Assembly (NCBI GenBank): GCA_015501075.1
Contig: JADNYJ010000094.1
Span: 62,001 to 126,000, forward strand
Direction of reading: 5' to 3'
Source of the DNA: Gymnopilus junonius
Taxonomy: Eukaryota > Basidiomycota > Agaricomycetes > Agaricales > Galerinaceae
DNA: 64,000 nucleotides
The notes under the pieces are model-generated. The model saw nothing but the letters and a program-made list of their open reading frames with translations, had not been told where the DNA came from and did not search any database. This document shows positions 34,642 through 47,166 of the stretch, piece by piece. Each line of letters starts with the position of its first letter. Within the stretch, counting starts at the first letter, position 1. Made by a program: the position numbers and the translations under genes.

Positions 34642-37600
34642 CTACCCAATGGGTGGGCGAGGAAACATCATCATATGCGCTTTCCTTTGCGACTTAATAG
34701 GAAGCGGTATGGCGTCCTCGACGTCCATGCCGTCGGTATGTCTGTACGAGAAGGAATTACCGCCTGAAAGAGGCGTACCAGGATTTGTGGAAGCTTCTCG
34801 GACATACGGCCGTCCCGATACAGGCGAAGCAAGTGACCTCGCCTCGTCAAGGTCGTGTGTCAACAGATGTCCTAGCGGGTGATAGCTGGTATGACGTTGC
34901 TGAGTAGCCGAAGACTCAGACATGTGCGTTGGCGTTGGAGAAGCGTTGGCAGGAGGACCAGGTGTAGGACCTGGGGTTTCGGCGTCCAAGCGAGACCTTG
35001 ATTCCAGTGAGGATATTCGACGCCGAAGTTCAAGTAACTCCAGTGCAGGGATCCTTCCATCTTCTAACGCATCCCGAGCCCTTTCCTTATCCTTCTTCAT
35101 CTTCCGTATTGTCTCACGAAGTTGCTCTACTTCCTCCTGATGTCGACGCTTTAGCTCCTCAATTTCATCATGAGCGGACTCATCCCCAACTTCATTCTTC
35201 GCCTTACTCCTTACTTCATTCTCAAGCGGCTCAGTCCCAGAGCGATGAAGTGCTCTTATCGCGTCCAACTCTTCACGAGTTTTCTGCTGACTGATCCTCA
35301 ATTCCTCCTTCATCGCCCTGAATTCGCTAACAATCGCATCCACTACAGGCGAGCCAGAATAACGCTGGACAGCAGTCGAAATATCGACATCCCGGTCAAT
35401 GCTAACCTCCCTTCCTTTCCCTTTAGCACTTGTCGTCGTAGGCGTAGCGGGAGAGTCATCTTGCGCAGAATATTCGATCAGATCAGCTATGTTTCTCATG
35501 ATTGACATCATAGCTTTAGCTGCAGGCTTGGTGCGATCGATATCGGCTGGCGCTAGCATTTGCGAAATGTCGTTAGGCAGAGAAAGGGGACTTTAGGTGC
35601 ATGGCCAGCCGCAGTAAGATCCACCATCGTCGCATCAGGGGTGAGTTGCGACGGCTGGCGTTGTGGTTGAGCAGGAGCCCATCTCATAACGGTATCAGGA
35701 TCAGGTGAAATCGGGGTGGGTATTTCTTGCGGGGGTTGCCAAACATCCTGGTGCTCTGTTTGAATGGCAATATTATCAAATTTCCTCTCTTCTTGTTCAT
35801 CTCTCCTACCCTCCTCAGGTCCATCAGTCTGAACGCCCAGATCTCGAAGCGGTGGTCCCATTTCGACAACAGGTACAATAGGTTCAGGAACTTCTTCCGC
35901 CTCGGTCTGGATAGCCAACTCAGCAGATAGCACTTCTTTCTTCTCGCCTCCAACGTCTGCACCTCTTTATCCTCTGACAACTTCTCATGAGCCATAACGA
36001 CATCGCTCTCCTTCTCCTTCTCCAGCCCTTCAGCGCCTCTTTCACGACCTGCATCGCCTTCTCCCGTTCCTCCGGCTTCAAGAGCATCTCAAACTGTTCA
36101 TGAAGCCTGCTGTCTAGCGCATTGATCCTCGTGCCTAGCTGTGACTCACTTCCACGGAACGGAAACAATGCCTTGGCCAAAGCAATGGAAGCATGAGCGA
36201 GAATATCCACCCGTTGTTCAACATTCATCGTTTCTTCGCCCTCCAATAAAGCATAATAGGCACGAGGGTCGACAAGAGAAGCACTAGTACCATCTCCCTT
36301 TTGAACTCCAGGGGCATCTCCGCCTTGACGAGGGGGCGCATCCCATCCAGGGATACGCAAAAACTGCAGCAAATCACGCAGCAAAAGGATGGTATGCATA
36401 GACTTCGCACGCGTTCCATCAGCCATGAGCAGCCCAACAGGTTGTTCTGGCTGCCCATTCTCGACAGAGGTGGCATTGATAGGGGGTTGCAGGCCGCTGG
36501 GCCATTTGGCCGTGGGAGTTTGTAAAGTAGGACATGATTCCGTCCCATTGACCACCGCTGCGTCGACATCCATCTGGTCATCTCCAGAAGCAACGACAGT
36601 CGGTGCTTTCGGCGGTGGTTCCAAGGTACCATTGGCACCCATCGAACGCCTTGAACCCGGATAGATCCTCCTGAACCATTTGCTCCACTGTCGTTGGCAT
36701 GTCTCGAGCACCAGACAATTCTAGCATACCATTGAGCTTTGCGACGGCTTGCGCATCCGAGATGTGGCCATGACAACGCCATTAAGAACAGAAGCAGCTG
36801 CTGTCTTTGTCACTTCCTCTCAGCCACAGGCTGATCAGAGATCCTACTCCATTAGTGTCGGCAGTGCGGGCGTGACTTGTCGAGAAACTGCCACAGGAGT
36901 AGCCGACTTCTCAGCAGGTGAAAGAACAGCGTGCTCATTCACTTCAATTTGAGAGGCGACAACTGTCGGTAACGTCGCAGACATGACATCAGCCACAGGA
37001 GACGTTCTCTGAACGGCACAGCAATGCTTGGAAGGACGCTCAAGATCGTCGACATAGCTTTCTCCTTCAGAGAAGGCCAAGTTGTCGATGAGATCGGTGA
37101 GACGGTTGCAGAGACTGATATAGACGATGGTGAATGTGTCAACGGTGAAGCGGGTACATGAGTTGGTATAGGTGGATGGACTAGCGTAGGCGTAACAATT
37201 GGTGGGGGCGGTATAATGGGGGAAATGACAGACTCAGATGGAGGACTTGGCGAAGGAGAAGACGGGCGAGAAACCTTTGGGCTGCCAGCTGCAGCAGCAG
37301 AAGATATGTCAGCAGACGAAGAAAGGGCTGGAAGGAGCGGAATGGTCGAAGATGAAGCAAGTTCATCTTCAGTGTCACGACGAGGTGACGGCGTAGCAGG
37401 CGAGACCGAAATGGACATGGAGGATGCTACAGAAGGAGAAGGAGGCGATGGCGTCGAAGCTTTGGGCAATTCCGTGGCTAATGCCTGATTATCAAGCGAA
37501 GGCGTGCTGGTGTCTGTGGCTGACGCATCAGGTTTCTTTGAGACGACCGCGTTGGAGGGTCTGAAGGCAGCCATAACAAGAGCAGCTTTAGAATTTAGTC

Positions 37601-40600
37601 CTGGTGACTTCCGTTTTTCAGGAGTCGTCCCATTACGATAAGTGCCTTCGAGCCAACGGGCCAGTTCTTCATCCGTTGGTGGGAGGTCGGATGGTATTCT
37701 AGGAATAACGGGCACAGGCGTGGCCGCCCTGACATTGCCTGGTCCTTCAGCGTTGTCATTCGCCTTCTCCGACTCCTTTTCCTTCGCCTCAACTGTCTTT
37801 GGTCCTGATACTCTGTCGTCCCCTTGTACCTTCTCCAATGTTTCCTTATCGCCCTGCACCACCGCCACATTGTCTTTTTCTTTCTCCTTCCTCCCCTCGC
37901 CCTCCATCTCCTTGCCTTTCTCCTTCACCGCTTCAACCATCTTCTCCTTCTCCACCTCCTTCTCTTTCCCCTTCCCATTATCAGCCTCTTTCCCCTTCTC
38001 CCCCTCCCCCTCCTTCCCCTTCCCTTTCTCTCCCACCTTCTCCCCCTCCGTCTTCTTCTCAATCTTCGGTCCAAGCCCAAGATCACCCATCAAATACCTC
38101 AACGTCTGCTTCGTAATCGGATCCGCAATCTCCAACACATTCTTCGGCGGCGCCCTCATCCATCTCGCCATCTTGCCCATCGCCATCACAATATCCCTCG
38201 GAATGGGCGGCTCAACAGCGCCGCCTTGCGGTCCCGTCCCATCGCGAGCGCCTTGCCCTAAAAGGGCCATGTTGAGACCCAGAAGGTTCGGCCCCATTTG
38301 GCCTATACCGCTGACGCTGAAGACGTGTTCGATGTTTTCATCGCGAAGATGAGGACGAGGAGGTGGGGTATTTTGACTCTCATTCCCATATTTTTCCAGG
38401 AAACTGGCTGGAGGAAAGGTACTTGCAGGAGTGGGTCGAAAAGGAGTAGAGGTCAATGTAGAAGCCGAAGCAGAGGCAGAGGAAGAAGCTGCTTTGGTAG
38501 CAGTGGCAGTGGCAGTCCGGTCGGCTTGTAGACTTGGCGGATTTGGCAGCTGAAGATGAATCGACTTTGGGAATCGAAGATGTCTTCACAGGTCAGTGGA
38601 GGCGATCATCATCTTCGGCGCTGGCGTGGGGGCAACTGTAGTTGTAGACTTTGAAGTAGACGCTGCCGCCGACGCCGATACAGCTGATATAGCAGCAGCA
38701 ACGCAGGGACTTTACGGAAGAGGCCGGTCCGCGTCGGACGGAGATTGAAGGTCTTTCGGGACGTTATCGGCGTTGGGTTGTTCGTCCATGCAGAAGTTGC
38801 AGTACTCAACCTGGCCTTCTTTTTCTCCCTCTCGTCCGTGCCGCTGGTACTCGCACTCCCGTTAACACCCGCCTTGGCTTTACCAGTCCCATTCGCACTG
38901 ATACTCCCGCCATTCATCGAACTTTTCCTCTTCTGAGCAGTTCCCCCAGTAGCAGCCGAAGCAGACGCAGACGCAACAGCAGCAGGCAACTGGAGACGGC
39001 TTGGTCTTCCCAACACCAGCTCCAGTCGTCTTGGGTTTAGGTCTAACCTTATAATCCTCATCCCGCTCATCATCCTCCTCGGATGACGAAGACGAAGGAG
39101 AAGAAGAATTAGAAGAAGCCGACTCGGAAACGTCTTCCTTCTCGACTTTTTTGTGCCCCTGCGCACGTAAAGCCGAAATTTGAGTGTTAATCTTGTCTCG
39201 CATCATCTGCTCGCGATGGGACCTCTGAACGTGGATGACGCTCATAGATTTCCGCGCGGTTTGCTGGGTGGTCGTCATTTGACATTGATAAATCAGAAGG
39301 ATGGGAGGCGATGAAGATGGGAAATGGGAGATGAAGATAAGATAACATCAGGTAATCAGCAACGCATGAAAAGACCAGCTTAAAAGAGAATTAAAACGCA
39401 CTATAGTCCGTCTCTGTTTCTGCACCGGCGCAGCGCTCACGCTCTCTGCGATAATAGGAGGTACTTCCTCGCGTGGGCGTTTCCGTTTCTTGCCTATAAC
39501 CTTTTCTGGAAGCGTCGTCACTGGTGTAGAAGACGTCGATGACGTGGCAGTAGAAGTACTGGGTCGAGGTTCAGTTGTCGTGGTCGTCTTCTGCTTGGAA
39601 GCCGATGAAGCAGGTATAGCCGGTGGTGGGGGCTGTGGATCTGAATGAGAAGGGTGGGTGATCATTGCAAATTCGTCAGATAATTCACGATCTGGGGTTC
39701 GATACAAGAATGTTAGAAATATGATGCGAACGAAAGAGAAGGAGAATAAAAGAGAGGGTAAAAGGACAAAGAGGGAAGGAAGGAAATTCCCGGGTTGAAG
39801 TGTTGAAGCACGATGGGACGGATGAAAGAGAGACGAGTAGGCGAATTTAAAATCCAGCCAGAAACAAATTAAGAAGAAAAAAAGGAGAATGGATGGATGA
39901 AAAGAGAAAAAAGGAAAAGACGACATACCACCATTACCGTCCTTTGATTTCTCCCTCTCCTTCGCAGCGCCAGCACCTTCTTGACGAAGAACTTTGTTCT
40001 CCAAATGCTCGCGCTTCACTTGGACCGTGGAAAATGACGGCGGAGCATCCGACGCCGCTTCCGTTCCAGTCCCCGATGCCGTTTCTGCCGAGGTCGTGGA
40101 ATTCGTGACAGCAGAACCGGGTATACCCGCAGTCGTACTGGTGGGAATTGTCGGCGTGATCGGCGCTGATGGTGCGCTGCCTGCTTGCTCAGCCTGTGCG
40201 AGGAACTGAGGCGCGCTCGCCACTGTGGTTGATATTGCGTTTGCGTTTGCGGTTGTAGTAGACACACCACCGCTCGCGCTCGATCCGTTAACCGCATTAG
40301 AGGCCGTATTGGAAGCGATAGCCATAGGAGGGGAAATAGTAGGGATTAACGAGGGCGTCACCCACGTCCACACGCCCTCCTTTGTCTTGCCCAGGCCGCG
40401 CATGTATTGTTCCGCGGTGATACCGCCCTGAACTTCCTCTTTCGTGAGGATGAAGCCTTTATGACCTTTAATTGCCCAGCGGGCCCAATCTGATTTGAAA
40501 AAAAGTGTTAGTAAAAAAAAAAGTCGGGCGGGAGGAAATGAAGAGATGGAGATCAAATAAAGATGATTGGCGGATCGATAAGAAGTGAACTGATGATGTA

Positions 40601-41848
40601 GGAGGGGCAGATCAGATATAGAAGTTGTGCCCATGTAAAATAGATCGTGCATGCATGCAAGAGAAAAAAGAGAAGGAAAAGAGTATGTGCGCCATGCCCA
40701 AGTCAAACCACACGCAGGCTTTCATAGCAATGACGCAAAGGGCAAAAAATACGACGAAAAAAAGAAAAAGAAAAAACAGCACATACCATACTTCAGCACA
40801 TCGATTTCATACTCCTCCTCATCAAACTCCTCATAAAAATTCTTCAACGACCACTCCCGACTGACAAACCACTTGCGATAAAACCTCGTCAAAACCCTAT
40901 CGAACATCGGACTCCGCCACGTCTTATCGAACACGCCTTCCACAGCCGTATGAACCCTCTTCATCCCCAGCGCACTCGCCCCGGGTCCAGCACCAGGTCC
41001 AGCGCCCACCCCCAGCTCAAGTAATGACGATCCGCCCTTGACACCTTTCCCTACAGACCCCGAACGATTACTCCCAATGATGGAGATCCCGGATGGGTTA
41101 ACCGCCAAAGCCTTCTTAGCAGCCTCACGGGCTTGTTCGAAAAGGTGCTGGCACAGCCTCGAGATGTGGACGATGTCGAATTTGTACTCTTCCCACTCCT
41201 CTTTGGGATTGGCAGACGTCAGCACCAAGCGTAACGACTCCCACTGGAATTTGGCGACGAACATCAGCGGAACCCTGTACGCCCTAGGGAGGAGAACGCC
41301 GTCCTTGTTGATCGACCCGGCGTCAGTGGATGAGGAAGAAGAGGCGGAAGACGAAGCGCGGTACGGAGTGACCTGGATCAACTGCACAGCAGAGGAGTGT
41401 TCCTTGGCCGGAACGCTGAACGACTTTTGGCACAAATACTCAATAATGAGATCCTGCGACCAGTCGTCTCTGCAAATATACCGCAGCTCGCGGGGTGTCT
41501 CCATGGCGTGGGGTTGTTTGGATCCTTCGGCTTCTCCTTATCCTTGTCTTTGGTGGGAGGCATGACGTATCCTTTTACCACAGCCTTTGGTTTAATCGCA
41601 GTGCCCGCTGCCGTGGAGGCGGAAGTGGAAGTGGAAACGGAAGTCGGCGCAGCGTTGTCCTTCTCCATTGACACTGAAGACCTCGCGGTAGTGACAAGCC
41701 GGGAATGGCGACGGGCGAGGGAAGCCGACGCCGAGGATGAGGACGGAGCGGCGGCGATGGAGGTAACGGCGGAAGCGGAGGCCGCGCTGGGGTTGTGTTT
41801 CGTGGGCGTACTGGTTGTTGTAGTCGACTTGTGCGGCGTCTTGGGCAT
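34642..41848 (-). CDS. Large low-complexity protein of an unrecognised family, paralogue B
   Basis: Paralogue of gene A in opposite orientation; family unknown. The folded N-terminal domain lies at 40787-41504 (PLMFVAKFQWESLRLVL, WRSPMFDRVLTRFYRKW, FYEEFDEEEYEIDVLKYG). Intron 1 (40490-40786) has the same position and phase as in A. Then come 39930-40489, intron 39641-39929, 39402-39640, intron 39264-39401, and a basic helix MSVIHVQRSHREQMMRDK near 39200. A charged Lys/Glu stretch (37.8-38.1 kb), Pro/Ser-rich sequence, AIQTE/GVQTD/AIQTE motifs (35770-35930), a coiled coil and the terminal box PLPIKSQRK...FPRPPIG follow. The start is ATG 41848 or METPREL at 41504; one base separates these frames. 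Further single-base breaks occur near 39.01, 38.7, 38.5, 37.0 and 35.58 kb. Confidence 0.7.
40490..40786 (-). other. Intron 1 of gene B
   Basis: Donor GTATGT and acceptor AAATCAG. It splits a GAT codon (G/AT) before a tryptophan, exactly as intron 1 of gene A (14585-14637) does, although it is 297 nt against 53 nt. Confidence 0.75.
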
Positions 41849-41849
41849 G

Positions 41850-44335
41850 GAGCAGCCTTACCGGGTCTGAGTTACAAATTGCGCCTTCGTTCTCCGCTAA
41901 GCTGATTCGAATTAAAAACGCCGTCAAAAATCTGCTGAGTAAGGAAGTATGGAGGTGGGGACCGTAAAATCTAACTTGAAGGAATGCGTAAGTCGTTGAA
42001 AGTTATTTCTCAACTGCAGACTTTTACCGAGTCCCACAATCACGAATTAGTTCCGATTCGTTCCACCTGTCGTTGTAATAATAAATGCCGTAAAAGTGGG
42101 AGAGAGGGGCCAGTGAGGGGAGAGTTAGAAATTTGCAGGCGGAAACCTGGATGGAAGAGTCAGGAAAGCCAAAGACCTTTTGGACCTTGTTGCCATTCCG
42201 CCGCAGGGACAAACAATCTCGTTTGTTTTCATCCGTGCATCCGTGCGCAAGATCGTTACTCCTCCCTCCTCTCTCTTTATTTCTTCTTTATTTCTTAGTA
42301 ACCACGACTCTCTGTGAGAGGTACCAGTGATATCTAATAGCTACAAGTAACATTACGTGTGCGAAATCGAGTGGGGGTCTTGTCATAGGAACACTTGCGT
42401 TCAGATGAAATTTTCAAGTCGCTGACGATTCATAACGGCACCCGTAAAACTCCGTCGCACCCTCTTCTAGGCTGTCGCCCTGGACAGCCTCCATCCATGC
42501 CCATGCATAGCAGAAAGATTCAAGTACTTACCCTCCCAGTATCTATCACTAGTCTCTACCCATCAACAGGTAGCTGAGGCCCCAGTTCAGATCCCGCACG
42601 TCCAAATCAGTCGACGTCTGCCGCACTAGGGTCCGTAACCGCAGCCATCTCACAACCTCCCATGCCATGTAAGCCTGAGGGGTGTCCCCGCTGGCCATGG
42701 TACGCTATCAATTTGGACCCCACCCACTTGGCTTCACTCTGACTGATTCAACTCCTTATCAAGTCATCTGTGACTCACAACAAACGGGTGGAACTCCGCC
42801 GAAAATAGACAGTGTTCACTACACACAACCTCAGTGTGCAGCCCACCAGCTTTCATCCACTCCAGTCTCATCTACCGGTGGAATGTAGTATCTACATCCA
42901 TACAAGCCAAGCTTTCAAATTCGCGCAGCCTGACTCCTCTCAGCTGCATGAAGAACGGAGATTGCGTCATCGAATGCGTCACGATGCACCCATACGCTAC
43001 CGTCGGAAGACCGATTCGTCTTTCTTCGTTCAGAAATCAATGCACCTTCTCCACGAATCATCCGCTTGTACGAGAAATAGGTCCAACGGGTGGGTCGGAT
43101 GGTTTGCATGTGGTAGGATATCCGGATTAGTCTGGGTATACTCCATCACCCCAAAGTCGTTTTTACCTCCATCTTCCAGGATCGTGCATCGTGTTTGATT
43201 TGACGGAAGACCATCGGAGCGTTGTTTAGATTCTCTCTCTCATCTCTCGTAGCAGCTCCCCACGTCCCGGTTGAATACGAGGTCAACGGAGGCAGAAAGA
43301 CCTCTCAATATCCAGCACTGATCAGTTCGTACAAGCCTCCTCCACTGGACATCTTCAATCGTCGATTCTTTATTCTATACCTCTCCACTCTAATTTCTTC
43401 TGATCCCCACTTCCAGGGCCCCCACAGATGCACGTTCTCTCCTTCTTCTTCTTAACACTTCATTTAATACCCTCGTCATTCGAGCAATCAAGCGATGAAA
43501 CGATGGAGGAGCCAACGAGATTCAATGCGGTCATGGGGTGTTCTTTATCCAAAGCTTCAGGGAGTACGATCGATGTGCTTGCTCGCATCCAGGAGTGCTG
43601 TTCCAAGTCTCTGGATATCAACAGAAAAAATGAACTTGACTGCCTAAATCTCCGTTGCTCGTCCGTGGTGTGTTTCTCATTTGAATTTGTTGGGATGCTT
43701 TCAGACATTTTCTATATTTTATTTATTCCTTCCTTCCTTCCTTCCTCTTCCTCTTTCTCTTTCTCATGTAAACCTCCTCACACGATCCCACACCTCCTTC
43801 CAGAATCCCTAACGCCCAATCAGTCAGCCAACGATAGAGCGGACGAGGTTCACGACACTCATTTAACACCTTCTATACAGCGGAACTTATATCTGTACCG
43901 CTCTATCTCTTATGACTCATGATTAGACTTGGCCCCATTTCGAACCTGCGTTATTCACTCCTTTCCTGCTCATTCCATTGCGGTATGGTAGCAAATTTTT
44001 GTACTCTGTATTCGACTAACATGTTCATTCACCTCATCCATTGCATATTCATATCCTGAGAGTGTTATGTAGAGGCACATAGTATCTTTATAATTCCAAA
44101 ATATTACCTTCAGATTTACGAAGGCGACTTAACATGTTCTATGACTGAATTCTGACATCTATTGACTAAAGAAATTTGGTATTGCCAGCACGAAACTCAA
44201 AATCCTCTCAAAATCCTCTTCATTTCCGACCTGTCATTCCTACATACTATCGTACAAACTGCTGAGAATATCATTCACGCTGCCGATTAAAATCAAGCCG
44301 CAGTCGCCTTGGGATCTTGGGATTACACTCTATAG
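41850..44335. other. Intergenic, nothing recognised
   Basis: About 2.5 kb. A 164-codon plus frame at 43428-43922 starts with a hydrophobic stretch but is rich in simple CT/TTCC sequence and has no family features. Other frames are short. The upstream flank of gene B lies at the left end. Confidence 0.45.
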
Positions 44336-44337
44336 TA

Positions 44338-44475
44338 TTAGGCGGCTGTATAATAACCGCCGTAGGTGTAATACTGCCTCCCTTCGACTTCGTTGACCTC
44401 TTCAGCGTCAGGGGCTGCTAGGACTGACATTACCAATGCGGCGAGCATGAATAGGTAGTTGAATGTGAACTTCAT
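44338..44475 (-). CDS. Secreted peptide precursor, 45 aa
   Basis: The N-terminus MKFTFNYLFMLAALVMSVLA, followed by AP, is a signal peptide. The remainder is an acidic propeptide (DAEEVNEVEGR) and a Tyr/Gly tail QYYTYGGYYTAA. The single Arg before the tail could be a processing site. The ATG directly abuts a 5' UTR intron with donor GTAAGT, branch CTAAC and acceptor CAACAG. A TATATAAA box is at 44587-44594. The combination of promoter, intron and signal peptide makes it a real gene despite its size. Function is unknown; it is too short for a hydrophobin and lacks cysteine. Confidence 0.72.
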   Translation of the reverse strand: MKFTFNYLFMLAALVMSVLAAPDAEEVNEVEGRQYYTYGGYYTAA

Positions 44476-44586
44476 CTGTTGAAATATAAATTAGTTAGGA
44501 AAACGTTTGACGGCTTGGGAATAAAGGCCACTTACATTGACTTATGAATGTTGCGATTTGATGAACTGAGGGCTATTACTTCGAGC

Positions 44587-44594
44587 TTTATATA
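44587..44594 (-). promoter_or_regulatory. TATA box of the 45-aa secreted peptide gene
   Basis: TATATAAA on the minus strand, about 112 bp upstream of the ATG at 44475. Confidence 0.65.
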
Positions 44595-44959
44595 TGCCTG
44601 AAAACTGTTTCCCTTGATGAAATTCAATTTAATTCTTCTCTGCCAAGACAATTCAAATAGGGCTAGAAACGCGGAGTAGATAGCTTTATCGTTTCAGACA
44701 CTAGCAAAAATCCGGAGATAAAGGTATTTAACTTTCATAGATCCTGGAGGCGATAACATGACTTGAGGAGGCTATTTCCAAGCTAAACACTCTTGTGCAA
44801 CCCCACTTGGTGCGTTCGTTGGGTCTTTATATTCCCATTGGTTTAAGTACACCAGCAACCTTAACTGCGGGAGTAGTAATGGTGAACAAAATTCCTTAGT
44901 GACTCTGAGGTTCCATCATAACAAAATCCATCGCTTTCAAAATTAAACCTGATTCATAA

Positions 44960-46300
44960 CTACGTAGACGCGGGTGCTGCACCGAATCTTTGCGCCTCTA
45001 ATGCGTCAAGTCTTTTCATAACCTCCACCATCTGCCTGCCCTGCGTCTCTGCCTGCTGCTTTTGAACTTCGAGTTCTTCTGTCTGCTTCTTCATCATTTT
45101 CGACATACCCGCCCTATCTTCAGCTGCTTGAGAGAATTCTTGCTTTAGAAAAGCAAGCAGATTGTCATGTGGAGGTATTTCGGATCCGGCTCAGGAGCTT
45201 CATGAACGAGAACGCTTCTCGGACCCATGGGGAGGATCGAACATGGTTGTGCCGGGTTCAGGTTCAACTTTTTCTTGAGATGAAGATGAGCCGTCTTTTG
45301 AAGGGATCACAACGTGATTCGAGGTATGCACTTCCTGTGTCAGCGCTGGCATCTGGTATGGACCTGCATTCGCCTCTCCAGATGGATCCAGGTACATACG
45401 ATCCAAGTCATCATCTAGTGCAGGAATGCCACCGCGGTGCCTATCGCGCGCCGTAGGTGCGGTCACAGGAGCGCTCCTAGACGAGGAGGGGCCTGAGATT
45501 GCCTGGCGGGGAGCAGAATCTGTGGACCTGGAAGGAAGAACAACTGAGAAGGCTATTAGCGTGATGGGGTCTCATAAAAACCGTTATTTCCAATATCAAC
45601 TCACAGGCTATGCGATGCGGAGGTTCATTCGCTTCTAATGTGAGGTCAACGTAAAACCTCCTCTTATCTTTTCCTCCACCAACGGAGTCGGATGGTGACC
45701 CTGAATACCATACTACAGTTAGCAGGACTGGAACGCAAAGATAGGCCCTTACATTGATCATCATCGCGAGAAAGGTCGATGTGAATAGGCTCTCCTTTGA
45801 TTCTCCTGACCCGAATAGGTTCCTCTTCCTCCTTCAACACCACATTTCGCATCACGTTGGAATTGTCATTTCCTTCTCTTCTGCGTCGCATGGTGTAATA
45901 GCTCGAGTTATTCCTCCATTAAGCAAGGGATGTTTCTGGACTGGTCGGCCTATATTGTCGAGCGCAGGATTGACTTGTCGCCATTTCCGATGATCGCGAT
46001 ACCAAAAAGAGTCACTGTGTTTTGCTATATCTCCAATTACACCGTAGTCCCTGGTTGGCTCGTCTTCCGGAGAGAAAATATAGTACTCCCACTTTGTCCC
46101 ACTGACAGTCATGCCTGCACTTTGGTAGTCGATGTCGTTTTCTAAGTATGGAATCAGTGAGACTTGAACAAATAAATCGAATAGAACTTCCCACCTTCTG
46201 CATAGTCATCGCGCTCTTTGAAAGCATCCCTTTCGGGAGGTTCGAGCTGTACCTATTCAAGAAATGGTCAACCATCTATGAGCCAAAGCTGTCATCCGGC
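44960..46300 (-). pseudogene. Charged coiled-coil protein, unrecognised, with in-frame stops
   Basis: Segments join through GT-AG introns: PPERDAFKERDDYAE, then ENDIDYQSAG and WEYYIFSPEDEPTRDYG with KHSDSFWYRDHRKWRQ, a one-base shift near 45930, MRRRREGNDNSN with IKGEPIHIDLSRDDDQ, then SPSDSVGGGKDKRRFYVD, SAPRQAISGPSSS, and a C-terminal coiled coil (AAEDRAGMSKMMKKQTEELE...) ending in TAG at 44960-44962. Two TGA codons at 45200-45202 and 45191-45193 interrupt a Ser/Arg run where CGA would give RSRSSRAG. I do not recognise the family. It looks like a genuine gene now broken, but an unseen intron could still skip the stops. Confidence 0.5.
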
Positions 46301-47160
46301 ATCTTCACCATAGCAGAGACGACCTTCAGAGGCTAATACGCAAGCTAGAATTCAATATGGCATCAGAAATGGTTGCGTTGATATTTTCATGTCGACCACT
46401 CCTTTGTTCTAGAAGCTTTTAGTAAACTTGAACAAACCATGTATGATCGGAGCCGAACCATCAGTGGCTGTGATCAAGGCAATTTGATTTGCTTCCAGCG
46501 TTTTTCCCTTCCAACCATGACTCCTCCTGTCGTTCCCTCCTGAAGCCGAATGATCATACTCTGATGAGAATCATTTCTGACCTTCTAAGCGCCGCAATTT
46601 ATCCATCGATCTACCGCTCTATGAATGGCGTCTTGGTTGATCTTGACACCTATACATGTCTGATGTTTTTGAGATGTGTGACATACATGCGCTTATACAC
46701 GCTGTATCGGTTGATATACTGTCTTTCTAGTTTGTTGAACTGTTGATCTCACAAGCACCTAATTTTTAGGTCTTAAAATTCTTTTCAATAGAAGCCCTTC
46801 GGGCCTTTCACTCGCACATTGATGCTAGAGCCATCTTGGGGGATAAATTCGCTTCATTTCCGCGCCTAAAACTTGGACCAAGATGGCCTTCACCCTCCAT
46901 ACTTTGATACACTTTTTTCTAGTACATGTAAGCTACACCTCTAGGCCTGTTATTTGCCAACTTAAAGCAAATCAAGTAACGACGGTGGAGCCTTCAATAT
47001 GGAAGGTTAACTGGTGCTCTTTATACTTCTGAGTCTAGCTTTTATGCTTACATTTCTCCTTCCAGACTAGAAGTCCGACTTTCCAGTGGCATGTTCTAAA
47101 AGGTGCAGTCAATAAAAGCCGGTGCTTTGGGTCAGAGCAGTTAGGAGTTCATCCATCACT
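46300..47160. other. Intergenic
   Basis: No gene supported. A 10-bp inverted repeat GCCATCTTGG / CCAAGATGGC (46830-46839 and 46878-46887) forms a hairpin with a 38-nt loop. The right end is the promoter region of the His-rich gene, with AATAAAAG near 47112. Confidence 0.5.
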
Positions 47161-47166
47161 GTCATC

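Noticed and set aside
37642..38352. 236-codon plus frame over gene B
   Set aside because: Ser/Phe/Pro-rich shadow of the Lys/Glu/Gly-rich coding sequence on the minus strand.
43428..43922. 164-codon plus frame beginning with a hydrophobic stretch
   Set aside because: It includes a TTCC simple repeat and no recognisable domain; not enough to call a gene.
46791..46806. AAGCCCTTCGGGCCTT hairpin as a transcription terminator
   Set aside because: The genome is eukaryotic and no gene ends there; intrinsic terminators do not apply.
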